From: Pipra filicauda
Lineage: Eukaryota; Chordata; Aves; Passeriformes; Pipridae
Reading direction: 5' to 3'
Length of the DNA: 64,000 nt
Assembly: GCF_003945595.2 (NCBI RefSeq)
Contig: NW_024104428.1
Coordinates: forward strand, 644,106-708,105
Position 1 is the first letter of the stretch. Every line of letters begins with the position of its first letter. The notes under the pieces are model-generated. The model saw nothing but the letters and a program-made list of their open reading frames with translations. It did no database searches and was not told where the DNA came from. Below are positions 1-13,500 of this stretch, piece by piece. The position numbers and the translations under genes were made by a program.

Positions 1-717
1 AGGGTGGCACAGTGTCACTTCACACTGTTAGCAACAAGATGAAAGAAGCCACGTGACAGAATGGCTCAAGTTCACTTCTGAGGTAGCCACACAAAAGCAC
101 AGAGAGGCTAAAGCAGCAAGGGACACAACAGACCATTTCAAATTGTCCTGCTGCTTCAGGAATACGAGAGAAAACATACCTCTTCCATATGCTGGGACTG
201 TGGGATGAAGCCCAGCGTGCTGTGTGCTACCAGACTTGAAAGCTTTGACATAACAATTGATTTTATGTTTGCCAAACTGCAGAAGCCATTGTGCCTTTCC
301 CTTTTTTTTGTCATGTTGGAGGGTTGCTCTCTGCAGACAGATGAACCAAGCAAATCGCGTAGCACTGAGCTACCCCATCTTCTTGAGGGCATTTTTGTGC
401 ACAAAAAACATCTCCAATGGGACAGCAGGCCTCCAAACCTCCTCCCTGCACTCCTGTAATTATGGAAATTCTGCTGTGAACATGCAGAACAGCCACAGTG
501 GGCCAAGTACAAGAACACACACTCTTGGTGAACTCTGCTTAATATGCTTTAAACAAGGAAGTCTGGGGAGCTGCTGTCGAGTTCAGCTTTGGGCAGCATT
601 GCGTCTATTTTGCACTTGCTGAAAGAGGAATACAACAGAATAGCCAGCAGAAGTACTTCTAGCTGAGATGATGACACTTTCTCCTGTAAGGCAATCCTAG
701 GGATCACTATGTTGCCA
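1..717. other. No gene recognised
   Basis: Only short overlapping ORFs on both strands, without protein-like character or splice context. Nothing else seen. Confidence 0.6.
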
Positions 718-1062
718 AAATCAGAAAATGGTTTGGGTTGGAAGGGATCTTAAAGATCACCTAGTTCCAACACCCCTGCCATGGGTGCCACCTGATCCAC
801 CCTGCCATCTGATCCACTAGATCAGATTGCTCAGAGCTCCATCCAGCATGGCCTTGAACACTTCCAGGGATGAGGCATCCACGGCTTCTCTGGGCAACCT
901 GTTCCAGTCCCTCACCATCCCCACAGTAAAGAATTCTTCCTAATATCTAGCTTATATGTCTCCTCTTTTAGTTTAAAACCGTTCCCCCTTGTCCTATCAC
1001 TATCTGTCCATGTAAAAAGTCACTCTCCCTCTTTTTTATAAGCCCCATTTAGGGGCTTTATC
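718..1062 (-). mobile_element. CR1 LINE, 5'-truncated 3' end fragment
   Basis: On the + strand it reads TTTGGGTTGGAAGGGATC, later GGCCTTGAACACTTCCAGGG, then CTCTGGGCAACCTGTTCCAG, and ends near a CTTGTCCTATCACTAT motif. These are hallmark phrases of the reverse complement of avian CR1 3' ends, so the element lies on the minus strand with its 3' end near 718. About 340 bases remain, without reverse transcriptase. This is the main evidence that the host is a bird (or another sauropsid). Confidence 0.9.
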
Positions 1063-4000
1063 AATATCACTGACAAAGATCTCAGTTTTTCAATCAGTAA
1101 ATAAAACTTGGATACTGACCTACTTTCTTTGGCATAGGTAAAGGCTAAAATAGGGGGACCACTGATTGAAATGGCCCTGCAATTTTGGTTCTGCGTTACC
1201 CCTTCCCACTTAGTGAAGGCAGACTGCAGTGATGTTAATGTAATCATTGACAGATATGTGACTGGAGGCACTACAGCACCTTTTCCCCGAGAAGCGTGGG
1301 CTGAATTTACCTCTACTCTTTCATTAGCCTGCCCCCACCACAATTACATGTTGACACCACGCACAGTGAACAGAATAATTTGAATACTTAAATACATTGC
1401 TGGAGGTCTCACTGAACTGCCATTAGAAGCTGTCAAAAAGGCAAACAAAACACTGTTATTTTCCATCAAGTTTTTTACACAGCCTAAAACCATAATGCCA
1501 TTATATAAAAATCAATGGCCCTACCCTTGCTTAAGAACGGTGTGTTCTGCTCTAATCAGACTCTCTCTTATGCACAGTTTCAAGTGTTTGGACAACAGTG
1601 ATGAAAATATTAGGCAATATGATGGCAAGTTATTTCTAAGGCACGGACTGCTTAGAAAAAGGCATCTAGAAGCTTTGGCCATACCAGTAAACAAAGGGGG
1701 AACTCACACACCTTCTGTTAAAATATAACTAGGAGCATCTCCCAGCAAAACTGACCAGCAACTGGGTTAAAAACTGCAACACAGCCAAGACCCACAGCAC
1801 CCGGCATGGCCAGTTGTCCTAGTGCAGGTAAGATTGTTACAGGACACTGCATTCACACTGTTAAAATACTCCTATCGCTCTAGGCAGAGTAACATACATT
1901 TCAGTAAGAGCAGAAGACCTCAGGAAAGCAGGCCAGCGCCCTGGCAGTGGCTAGGAAGAAGGCACTGCTGGGAACAGGCTGCTTCATCACTGTCTCTTAC
2001 AGAGTTTCTGCAGTGCCCTCTCTGCCCTGCTCCAGCCTTACCCTTCCCCTCAGTGTGGGAGTGGTTGGGCCATGCATTGGTCCATCCCACTGAGCAATTC
2101 CATGGTAGTTGTGGCCCACAGTATGTAAGAGGATTTATTTCTGACCACAACTAGTGTAAATAATCATTTCAGAACAGGATTGGTTGGACAGTGGAAGAGT
2201 TTTAATACCAAAGGGCACAGGTGAGTGGGAAGTGCTGAACTGCCAACACGGCATGGAAAAGCTGAGGCATTTCTGAGAATGTGGAATAAAAATTCCCAGA
2301 AATCAACTGTTTCCCAGTATCCCAGAAAAAAAAACACGCATCGCTTTTTTTCCTGCATCATTAACCATTTTTAGGTTAAGAATTACTACCCATTAACACA
2401 GTGAAGTACACTCTGCTAAATACAGGCCTGTATCAAACACGGATCATTTCTCCTCGAGGAGTTTCACAACAGGGAACAGGTTTCAGCCAGCAGCCTGCCG
2501 GGGCTGCACGGGGAAAGCATTCACCATCACGAGTGCAGAAGGGCACCGCCAACGAGAGGAAGCCTTTCCTGTGATCCGAGTGAAAACCAGCAGAGCAGAC
2601 AGGCAGCGTATCGAGCTCCACAAAATTAAGCCCTGCATATACTGTATTTGTAATAGTCCCAACGGTCTGGCACAAAAAATGCTGCATTGCAACTTACCCC
2701 TCGGGAAGAGTCGGGCACCCACATCTACTCTGAGTCAGGACACGTGTATTGTACCAGAAGCACCACCAGCACTGGAATCCCAGCCAAGAGTGCTGCAGAT
2801 TAGATCCCCACGAACTGGTCTGTCTTCCGAAATGCGACCCATTAGACACCACTAGGAGGTCAGGACTAAACTCTCACAGGGCTGGCTACCTGCTTGTCAT
2901 CTTCTTTGGTAGATTAAGCTAGCCCATGACACAGAGACAAAGCCTAAGTTTATTTGGACAGTGCTTAAAACTGGCAGTGTACTTCACAGATGACCTGACT
3001 GCAAGTCTACTAATTTAAAACAAACAGATTTCAAATATTTTAAACTTTTGATTTAGCAGGCGCATTACTTCGCGTCTCAGAAGTTCACCATCTGCTGGGT
3101 TTACCTTTTAAGTCTCTCCACACTCCGGCTGCGCAGCCATCTGGGATGAGATAATTTGAACAGCAGACTGTTTCCTCCCATGTTACTAGAGAGGAAGAGC
3201 AGCCAAGCATGTATGAATAAAGTCTATTTCATTCTTTCAAACAAAGGTGGAGGAGGATGATTTGAAAGTTAAAAAAAAAAAAAAAAAGAGAGAGGAGGGG
3301 GAGGGGAAGAAAACTAAAAATGGCAACCCCACTTTCCATCTTCAACTGCACCATGACTACCAGAGCTGAGTCAAAGTTACCATTGATAAGCAGGAGAGAA
3401 CAGAGCCTGACTTACAGATCCTAAGGTGAACCTGCAAGGCTGGCAGCTAGAAAGGTTTTTCATTTGCAAAGCAAAAAGGGAAGAAGTAGAATCAAAGCAA
3501 AACAATGAAGTTCAGTCTACATCTACAGACTGAGATTAGCATCTCTTGTCCATCTGCTGGTGCAAAGCAGGCAACATCACCGAGGTTATGTGCACCTAGT
3601 GGACTCAAGAGTATCCACACCTTCTGCATTTTCTGTAGGAAAAATCTCATTAAGATACCAAATGCCAGCATCGTAAGTCAGACAGATACAGAAGGAACTG
3701 TAATGACAAAGCATCCATAAAATATATCCCTTCACTATCAGTGGCTTTGAAACAGTGAATTCCCTATGCTAATTCTCCTAGAATAAGTCACAGCCACCTC
3801 AAATCCTTTGCTATTCAAAATACCTCAACAGGCATAGGAGGCACTGAGAAAGAGTGTTACAAAAACCAACCAACCAAACAAAACCCTCTGGGTTATTTCT
3901 ACGTCGATCAAGAACTTTGCTTTGTTCAACATGGTTAAAAGCAGTCAGGAGTGGTGGCAGGAGTGGCAACACTTAAAAAGGTTGCATTGTGACGATTCCC

Positions 4001-5364
4001 GTGCAAGGTCCTCAAAAGGAGCTGTGCAACCACTTAAGGAAGAGGTAATTCCGCTCTACAGAAATAACACTTACTGTGTCATTGTCAGCTCCTTCTAAAA
4101 TCTTGACAAGCCCGTGCTTCAGGCACGGCTGCCTGTCTTGTCAGAGGGAAGCACCACAACACACATCCTACACTTTGTCAAAAGAGTAATTCTCACCCAA
4201 AATCATAGTAAATTTGCATGACAGCACAAAGGTGAATTTGGAAGCAGGCAACAGAAGGCTCTGAGGCTTGCGTGCCGCCAACAGTGCACGGCTCCACTCA
4301 TTTTATAACACCAGCAACAAAAGTTTGGTAAATCGGCCACCGAGAGGAATTCTTTTTTCACCTGTTAAGTGAACTCTAAAACCTGTTCAGTTAACTCTAA
4401 AAAATTCTTACACACGATCATGTTAAAAATACTCATTCCCCACGTGACGTTTCACGCTAATGGCCAGCCCTCTGAGGAAACTACTCATTGAAATAATTTC
4501 AAGTAATGGCAAGTGGAAGGAAGAACAGATTACACACTCCATATACAGCGCTGGGGGACCAGAGAACAGACAGCCACAGAGCCCACGCCCTGCCCTGCAG
4601 ATCCACATCTGGCTCATCCTGGTCTTCTCCAGGAGCAAATCTCAATTCCCAGTCCAGGTTTTGTCATCCAGCCTTTCACCCCTCATAGGCAAGACCATAA
4701 AACCTTCTTTCTGAAATCATCTCAAAAGGCAAGTTTGAAAAGACAGGGGATTAGGAAGCAATCGATGAGAACTGCAGCAAAGCAACAATTTACTCAGCAG
4801 GGTTGTCTCGATAAAAATCTGCTCACTGACAATTTCTATCTCACCTCTGTTATTTAAGTTCATCCTTTCCCCACTGTCTCAGGCTCTCAGTGCTGGCAGT
4901 CAGAGACCTGACCCAATCCAAAGCCCCCAGAGAGACACACAGTCCCAGTGCCCTCCATAGCACTGGACTCGAGAGCTCAGCAGACAGACACTGCTGTGCT
5001 TAGGGAGAGCTCAAAACCACATACCTTGTAGTGCTGCAAACACTCCCTGTGAGGAAGTGACGGAGACAACAAGTTTCATCTATTCCTTGACCCTCAACAA
5101 ATTGAGGAAGTCTGTAACTACTGTCCCTGGGGTGTTCTGAAATAAGACCTCTCTCTCCAAGAGGAAACAAGCTCAGGATTAAGTGAACAGAACAGCCCTG
5201 CAAGCAGCACGCAGCTGCCTACAGACCGGACTTTTAGGAGCTGCCAAAGCTTAACCCACCTGGCCTCTAGTCTCACTGTGATCATAAGGAAGAGCGAACA
5301 GTCATCTGGCCAGCTGTTTGATGTACACAGAGAGAACTGGGCTGGATAAAGAAGACAGTTCATT
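1063..5364. other. Non-coding sequence downstream of BCL9
   Basis: No exon could be supported. In other vertebrates ACP6 lies convergent to the BCL9 3' end (known synteny), so its + strand 3' end could lie here or further left. I did not recognise any of its protein sequence. Confidence 0.55.
3270..3306. repeat. Poly-A then GA/G-rich purine run
   Basis: About 17 A followed by GAGAGAGGAGGGGGAGGGG. This could be a retroposon tail, but no body is recognisable next to it. Confidence 0.7.
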
Positions 5365-5383
5365 TTTGTAAGAAACAATATAT

Positions 5384-5389
5384 TTTATT
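5384..5389 (-). terminator. Distal polyadenylation signal AATAAA for BCL9
   Basis: TTTATT on the + strand is AATAAA on the minus strand. Cleavage would fall about 15-25 bases further on, near 5365. A U/GU-rich stretch (ttctctctgtgtac on the minus strand) follows near 5325-5340, as expected of a downstream element. Confidence 0.55.
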
Positions 5390-5823
5390 TTTCTGACACC
5401 ACAGCCCTGGCGAGTGGTTTTGTACCAAATTTAATGGAGGTTACACAGAACGTTTTACGCTGGGGAGGAAAAAAAAATAACCACAAAAAAAAATCCTGGG
5501 TAACTTTTAGTGTCTGTTCCACTCCCACATTAATAAAATCACTTGGGGTTTCTAAGAAAAGGAGAATAGGAAACAGTGAGAGAGACTACTGTAGGATGTA
5601 ACAGTGTCCAAGTCCAGCCCCTTCCTAGAAGTGGGAAGAGTCCCCACGTGAGGAGAGGCTCTCCTAGATTTACTCCCCAAAATAACACAATGTATTGCAG
5701 CTGCCATAGGAGGAGACAGAAGGGGACGGAGAGAGAGAAGCCTATTTAATAAAGAGTGGGAGGGAGAGACAGAAGGTGCTGGACAGCACGCCATAATTTG
5801 AAAAATATGTCCTTAACTTATTA

Positions 5824-5829
5824 TTTATT
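5824..5829 (-). terminator. Possible proximal polyadenylation signal AATAAA for BCL9
   Basis: A canonical AATAAA on the minus strand, inside an AT-rich run, about 615 bases after the stop codon. A T-rich patch follows. It could give a shorter 3' UTR; there is no direct proof of use. Confidence 0.35.
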
Positions 5830-6443
5830 TCTTTTAAAAGATTCCCCTCACTGAACTTAAGTTCCTTTTTGTGCTTTTCATTAATACTCTGCTCTGAGGT
5901 CGTAGTTTGGTTTTTCTATACATTGGGTGTTGAAGGAAAATAGTCCGAAGTTCTGAAGATGGATTCTCCACCTAAAGTAAACAGCCTAGAATCCCATTCT
6001 CCTCTCACCCCAAAGACTAAAAGTCTCTGCTAAAATCCCTTTTACAATATAGTACAGTACACAAAAAACCCCAAAAATAACCGAGAGTCCTGGGAGAAGC
6101 CAGTCCGAAGGACGTAAACATACAGAGAATGGTGCAACTTGTGACAAATGGCAATTCTCAAAATACAGCTACAGATTCTCAAAGCAGGTGCCGTCACGGG
6201 ATACCCAAGTCCACAAAAATAATTTTTAAAAAATAAATCTTAAAAAAAAAACAACCTGTTTAAATGAATAATTTTTTTTTTTTTTTCAGGTAATTCCATA
6301 CATTCGAGATTTCCCAAAGCGTCCTCTGGTCTCTTTTCACCTATTGCATGGCCAAACTGTACTCCTGAAGCTCCCAAAAAAGCCCTCAGGACTTGGAATC
6401 TCATCTTGACAAGGATCAGAACATCCAGTCTTATGGTAGCAGC

Positions 6444-7561
6444 TTAAAACATCATGTTCCCTGGGTTTCCAGGGCCTTGGCTAAATCCTCCCATGCCAAC
6501 GTCAGCAGCCATACCTCGGGGCCTCATCTGGGGGGGAATCATGATGTTTTGTTGGGGTCCCATCATGCCCTGCATTGACATCATCATCCCGGGCGACCCC
6601 ACGGGGCCCGGGTGGCTGTACAGCCCCGCGGGGGCTCGGTCCTTGCCCGGGATCATGCCCACGGCGGCCACGGGGTTGCTCATGAGGGCGGGCTGGCCGG
6701 GCATGGCCGGCTGTGCTGGTGACATCATGCGGTGGTGCGGCCCCATCATGCCCTGCTGCAGGAAGGCCGGCGGCCTCATCGGGTTGTGGCCCGGCATGGA
6801 CGGAGCCGTCCCGAGGGGGATATCCGGAGTTCCCACCGGCCCGGGGCCCCCCATGCCAGGCAACGTTAGTCCCATCCTCGGGGTCTGCTCTCCTATCATC
6901 CCCTGCATGTGGGAGAAGCCAGGCCCGGGACCCTGCGGCTGCTTGCGGCCTGGCACCTCCCCACGAGGGAAATACTGTAGTGTCTGGCTGGGCTTCTCCG
7001 ACGGGATAATCCTGGACAGGTCAAACTCGGGTATTCCCGTGGCTCCAGGGCGGATCACCTCCTGCAGCTCTGGATCAGTGAAAACCGAAGGCATATTGTT
7101 TCCAAGAACAGTGAAGGAGTCTGGACCGCCAGGGCCTCCAGTCTTGCAAAGTGCTGGATCTGTCGAACTTTGGGGCAGGTTGGTAGGACGCCCCAGAGGT
7201 CCTTCTCCGTGGAAGCCCATTCCCGCTGGGAAGTTGCCTTGTCCACCGCTGGGCCCGTTGTGTGGAAATGGCACCTGCTGTGGAGGGGACTGTACGGGGG
7301 GGAACCCCTGTGGGAAGCCCAGGCGTCCTTGAGGTACCATTGGAGACTCCTGGGAACCGTGCCCCATCATTGGGTTGTGTGACATCAGGCCGGGTCCCAC
7401 GGGGACCCCATGAGGAGGTATATTGGGTCCCATAGCATTTGGAGAGGGCATCTGGTTGTTATGGGAAAGAGGCTGGGTCATTCCCATTGGGCTAAGGGTT
7501 GGCATTGGACCCACTGGGTTTGGACCTGAAATTCGAGGATTCTGAGAATTAATGCCCATTC
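6444..7561 (-). CDS. BCL9: BCL9 coding exon 7 (last exon, C-terminus and stop)
   Basis: 1118 bases, with acceptor cttccctag|GAATGG; the stop TAA is at 6446-6444. It encodes residues 1050-1421: the Pro/Met/Gly-rich C-terminal region with VFTDPELQEVIRPGATGIPE and FDLSRIIPSEKPSQTLQYF, then the conserved end GMAADVGMGGFSQGPGNPG. This part is linked with C-terminal transactivation in the BCL9 family (known). No truncation is seen. Confidence 0.97.
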
Positions 7562-10500
7562 CTAGGGAAGAAATAAGGAATCACATTTAGACAGCAGCCA
7601 GTAATAATCAATAAAGCTATCAGAGAGCTTTCTGCAAGGTTATCAAGTCCGCACACACACACCAAAAAAAAAAAATCAGCCCTAGTAATAAAACATCAGC
7701 CGTGGCTCTGAAAAGCGTTATTTTAACCAGAAATTCAATGGCACCTGAATAGCTGCTTCCCTAAGCTTCTCACTGCCCTATGAAACAGTGACTAAAGCCT
7801 GCTCCATAAGGAGGATCTCAATCCAACCCACACCTTTACTACCTCCCTGGCAGTCCACATGATGCAGGCAGTAACAAACGTGTGTCTGTGACAGATTATC
7901 AGCACATGGGCACTTGTCTACTGGGAAGTGACAGAATCTCCTCTCAAAACTCAAGCAGTGATAAATCAGGTAACCCTTGTAAGACTAGGAGACAGCGATC
8001 AATGAGGTTAATGAGTTATCATCATGAACTTATTCAATTAGCCAGCTTCCCCAGATACATTCAGCCACCCCAATCATTACTGCGTGAAACACAAGGCAAA
8101 GCTACAGGTAAACTCAGCAAGAACTCATTAACAATTGCCACTCCCATGAAACACCCACCCATTCCTCCTTTCAGCTGTTAATTCAATTGGGTGGAGAGAC
8201 TACAGCCTATTTTTGTATTAAACAGGTACCCATGAGAATTAAGCTATCAGCAGGGTCTAGATTTCTCATGTAAACATGCTCGCCCACACGACAGCCCAAA
8301 AGGAGAATGTTTTATTTTACTTTTCCTTTAACTCTTTCAGGTAGGGACCTGGACAGTTTCCCTCAGTCCTGGCTGAGGTCACCTGCCATTACATATTCCC
8401 TGTATGGGAAGATTTATGTTTTCAGAAAGTGCTCCAACACTCTCTTTCATTAAAAAGGCAATCCACAAAGCTCCGGATTAGACCTGATGATTCAGTGTCA
8501 AAAAAAAAAACCAAACCAACTCCAAAAAACCAGTGAAGCTTCTATGACACTGCCTTAAGACAGGGGTGGTATGGTTTCCTCTGGGTAAGAGTCTGACCCT
8601 TATTCCCATGAGCAGCCTTCACTCACACAATTAATTCCAGTCTGCCTGAGTGGAAATCTCCTCCATACATAAAGGTTTTCCAGATCAGACAGTTTCTGGA
8701 CAGAAAAAAAAAACAGCTCCAAGGAGAATTTCCAGCTCTGCATTTCAGAGAATTGCAACTGCCTTCCTCAAAAACAACACATGGCTATATATTCCTCGAG
8801 TTTTTTCCCCTCTCACCATCTTCATTTGATGAAGCTTCCATAAAGATCACCCTCACTGTACTGCCTGATACTTTGTGCTTAATGTTTCTTTGATTTTCTT
8901 ACCTTGTACACTGTTCATAGGTGGCAAGTTTGGGGAGCGGGCTGGAGGGGAGTCATCATCCGAGCTGGCCACAGTTTTGATGGCATCGTGATAGAGCGGT
9001 GTAGAGCTCGGCATGGCAAATTTGGACATCCTGGACATCATAATGGAGAGGGGATTCTGGGAGAGGGTTGGCTCTGGAGGCATTGTGTAAGGACTGCTAG
9101 AGGGAAGATTTCCAGGGAGAGTCACAGGAGCAGACTGGCTGACTGTGGAAGGAGGTGGACCACCTTAGGAAAAAAGGAAAAGACAGAAAGAAAGTTTAAT
9201 TTTTCATCCTTTTTCCTTAACTCCAACTCTCTTCCTCTAGAAATCTCAAACACTAGAAATCTTTTTTAATGCAAAACTTTACATGACTAATGTAATCAAT
9301 GCCTGTGAAAGGTAACCAGAACAGACCAACTACTGGTCAAGCTGGTTAATATCTGTTATCCTACTGGAAAACACTTCTAATGGAACTATCTTGAGCCTCT
9401 GCAAATCTACACGAAGAATTACCAGTTTAGTCTGAAAATCTTACTATTCAATTTCCATACACCGAAGACAGACTTAGGTACAGGGGTTAGCCATAGAAAT
9501 CAAAATCTGTAATCATTTAGTTGTTCCTGCATCCACCAAATGTCAACTGTAATTCCTTTCCCCTTTTCTTTAGGAGGCATCAAGCAAGCACAAAAGACAC
9601 AGGCAGCACAAGGAAAACTGTGGCAGATATTTCTGACACACTGCATGAGGAACTACAACTCTCTGTTTTATGTTTCATTACATATTTCATGCATAGATAT
9701 TAGCTGCTTATTCCAGTTAAAGAAGCATTCTCTGTACTTATTATCTTAACATCATCCTTCGCTCTCCCAAAACCAGAAGTAACTGCACTGGCCATCTCCT
9801 TTGTTCTTCCACTGATAAATTCCATGGAAACCGCTGTGAAGGAAAGATGCTAAACCGAAGTTGTACTCTCACTGAAAATTCACTGCACGTTCCTCAGCCA
9901 CTCCCAACCAAAAAAAGGAAAGTAGAATAGATAACACTAAAATTCTGCAATGCCAAAACACTCATGCTTTGGAAGAGCTGTGTGTAAAAGCACTCATCAA
10001 GCAACACTTCACACAGATTGCACAGATTATTTTGGGCTGGAAGGGACCCACAAGGCACAGACGAAAGCACTAGGTTCTGACTTGTAGGCACCTGGGCTCA
10101 CGCCGGGCCTGGCCTCAGCAGACACTAACACCCAGTCTGCTTTCCCGAGCACAGACCCAGCCCGCAATCCCAGGGTTACCCTTGCCAGCAGCCCCGCAGG
10201 CATATCCCAATCCCCACCTCGGTCCCGGCCGCCGCCGCGCCGTTACCCGCGGCAGCACTAGAGGGCAACGTGGGCAAAGGGCTCCTCTCTCTCTCCCAGC
10301 CGGAAGAATTTCCCGGGCGGGAAGGACAGCCCAGAGGGGTGAATGTGCTGCAGGGTGAGCTCCGGGAAGGTGAGGACAGAGGCATGCCAGCACCTGGAGC
10401 CTGAGGTCCCAAGCACGGCACGGCTCGGCACACAACTGAATGCTACAGTGATTAGATCACTCCAAAACCTTTGAAGCCTGAAAAACTGAAGCACAACTTC

Positions 10501-13500
10501 CCGTCTGCAGTGTAAACCTGAAAAGCACCAACCACACCTGAACCATGCCTAGACACAGGGCTGGCTAAGTGTGCTCAGCATGTCTTTGTAGGAGCTTTTT
10601 ATCTCAAAGAGTTTTCATAACATAAGCAGGATCTTCTCCACAAAGCTACGATCACCATGAGCTACAACAGCCAGACCCCTACAAGGAGAGGTTTCTCCCA
10701 TCAACTCTCTACATCTTTTCACACCTCCTGACCCCATGCTTTTGCTTTTATGTCCTCTGAGTGATCAGCCCTCAGTTGGACACTTGGGAGGCACAGTACT
10801 CACCCACAAATACAAGAGGAGGAAAAGCCCTTGCCCTTCACTCACACAGCCCCCTTCAAAGAGGCAAACGGCCATCCAGCCCCTGCCCTGCTGAGAGAAC
10901 CCTTCTCCCTCCCTTGCTGCACACGTTGAGTGACCCAAAGCGCCGGATCCAGCTGCCGGAGGCGGCACTCACCCGACTCCACGTTCCCCAGCATGGCTGG
11001 AGAAGACATGGTCAGAGACGCCTTGTGGTTCGGGGGAATCCCGGGGCTCTGCAAAGGAGGCTTTGGAGATGAAGTCCATCCAGGAGAAGGTGCGGGGAGA
11101 GACGGAGACTTGAGGTGGACAGGAGAAGCAGCAGCAGACCCCAAGACAGGGGGGGACTTAATGGAGGCAGCAGCGGCTGCGGCAGTGGGGCCCGCGAGCA
11201 TTCCTGCCAGCTGGGAGGGCGTCTGGGGGGACTTGAGGTTCCCCGAGGGAGACCCCATCATGGGAGACTGGACCTGGCGCATCGTGGGGGACTTCAGGGG
11301 GTTGATTCCTGGCGAATGCACCTGACCAGCTGCGGAGATATCCAAGGGCTTGCGGCCGAGGCTGCGCTGCGCGGGGGGAGCAGTGTTGAGGCTATTGGGG
11401 TTACTGGTGGGATTGAGAGGTAGTGGCGGCATGTGGCTGAGCCGGTTGTTAGTCCTTTGGTCAGGCCCGATCTGTTCTCTGAGATTCCGGAGACCGACTC
11501 CTGGGCCCTGAGACATGGGGAGGAAAGGCCTGGGACCCATGCCATACTCCTGCTGCGGGTGCTCCCCGAACGGCAGCGGCACCATTTTCTGCTGAGAAGA
11601 GAGCATCTCCGAGACGCCAGGGCGCAGCTTCATCATCTCTTCCGGCCCGACTCCTGCCTCCCTCAGCTTCTGAGGGACCAGGGGTGGATTGGAGCCCATG
11701 CTGACATTCATGCCCATGTCCCCCTTCATGCTGCCAGGGCCCATCCCAAACTCCAGCTCCCTGCTAGAAGCCATTTGTGGGGGTATTCCTTTTGGGAAGT
11801 CCCCCCTGGAAGGGCTCATCGGTCCTTCTACCGGCATGCGAGGGAAGATGGGGTTGTTCCCAGGCTCCATGTGTCTCTGGGAGGGCATCATTCTGTTTAT
11901 CTCCATGCCGGGCCTGATGCCTTCCATGTTCAGACCAGGAGGAAGGCCCATCTGTTTCTCAGCCAGCTGCTGCTGGTAGAGCTCTTCGGGCAGGCCCTGT
12001 GGATTGGGAAACCGCTCCCCTCGGCCAGGGCCACTGAAGACACCCTGGCCAGGAGGGAAGTTTCGGCCGTCTGGGATTTTTGGCACATCATCTGGCCAAC
12101 TAACTCCTGAAAGCCCAGGCCGTGAGGCGGGATTCGGGACACTGGGGCCCTCCATCTCAGGGTTCATCATTCCTGCAAAACCAGGCAGGCGCATCTGGCT
12201 CCCGGGCACGTTGGGATGAGGGGCCATGCCCCTGGGGGGCAGAGAGTGTGACATGTTCATGCCTTCAGGGAAGGGCTCTGGGCCCCCAGGTCCCCAGCCC
12301 TCACCAGGGGTCATCTGGTAGGGAGGAGGAGGACCTCGGACCACCCCACGAGGCCCGTGCTGGTGGACCATCATGTCCTGCAGGGAACACTGCTGCACAA
12401 CCACCTGCTCTTGCTTTCTCCTCTTCTCCTCGTAGAACTCCTGCTGCAGCTTGAGCCAGGCCACCTGCTCAGGAGTCATATGGTCCAGGTGGTCTGGGCC
12501 TATGGGTCCTGACTGGGAGTTCATTGGTGGTGGCCCCATTTCATCTGGGGAAAAAGGCATGTCCCTGTGTCCTTGAGGGCCAAATGGAGCCCCTCCATCT
12601 GTCCGAGACCCTGACCCTTTGCCTAAACTTTGGGATTGAGCCATCATAGCCTGTATTGGCCCTTCAGGTTTCTTTTGGGGACCATCCAGCACCCCAGCAT
12701 TTGGGGGAGGCCCCCCACTTTGCCCTCCAGCAAACTCCTTCTCATCAGGGAAGAGCATGCGCTGTATGTCTCGCAGGGTCTGCAGTGAGCGCTCTCGGTG
12801 CTCCAGCTGCTCCTGTGACAGTCCATCTGGATTCTCGCCCAAACTGGATGGGTCCCCACCAGACACCTGCTGGGGAGGACCTTTGGGGTCTGCAGCTGAG
12901 CTATTGCTACCTTGGGAAACCGGGCTAACCGCTCGGTTATTGGGGGTCGAACTCTGCCCAAATCCTTCCGTCTGCAGTGGGGTAGAGTTGGCAGGGCTGC
13001 CCACGGACATCACTTTGCTTTCCACGCTGGGACTGTCCTGATCTATGGGACATGGGGGGCCAGTGGATTTGGACACCGGCGCTGACACGGGTGGGGTTGG
13101 CTGCATTTTGGCGTTCTGGGGAGGGTTCTGGTCCTGGGCAGCGGGGGGCTGGGGCTGCGGCAGGGGCTTGGGTTCAGTCCGAAGTGCAGTGATCTGGGGG
13201 TTCTGCAAGAGAAAGCCACACGTTGTCACCTGTTCTTCCTACAGCCCTGGCACACAAGCAGCAGTGCAAACAAAATGCCCAGTCTCAACCCCACCAGCCC
13301 AAACTTTGCAGGGAAGGGTAGCCTTCATGCAGCCGTTACAGAACAGCACCTCTTTCGCTCAAGACATTACTGCAGGAACCCCTTTCTTCTGTGCTAGTTC
13401 TGCATGAGCAATGGGCTGGAAACACACTACCCAAATATTGCAAGACTCAAACTCTTCTTTGGATGATCCGAGACATTTGTGTGCAGAAGGTTTGAACAAA

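Larger units (their letters stand above)
5365..6443 (-). other. BCL9: BCL9 3' UTR (probable extent)
   Basis: Non-coding sequence follows the stop codon on the minus strand. It is AT-rich, with a poly-T run on the + strand at about 6272-6287 (A-rich in the mRNA). The 3' limit is inferred from the second AATAAA signal and could instead be the earlier one near 5829, giving alternative 3' UTRs of about 0.6 and 1.08 kb. Confidence 0.65.

Noticed and set aside
1171..1383. 70-codon + strand ORF (MALQFWFCVTPSHLV...) considered as a retroelement or gene fragment
   Set aside because: It is short, has no motif I can name and no supporting neighbours.
1..5364. Search for ACP6 exons, the expected convergent neighbour of BCL9
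   Set aside because: No ORF or exon-like segment matched any acid phosphatase sequence I know. The gene may begin left of the window.
6454..7332. 292-codon + strand ORF opposite the last BCL9 exon
   Set aside because: It is a shadow of the Pro/Gly/Met-rich BCL9 coding sequence; the minus strand protein is clearly BCL9.
11433..12110. 225-codon + strand ORF opposite BCL9 exon 5
   Set aside because: A shadow frame of the GC-rich coding exon, with no family resemblance.
10842..13229. 795-codon minus strand ORF taken as a complete gene
   Set aside because: Its two ends are intron read-through (TTCGFLLQ at the start and the part after NVESG at the end). The middle is BCL9 coding exon 5.
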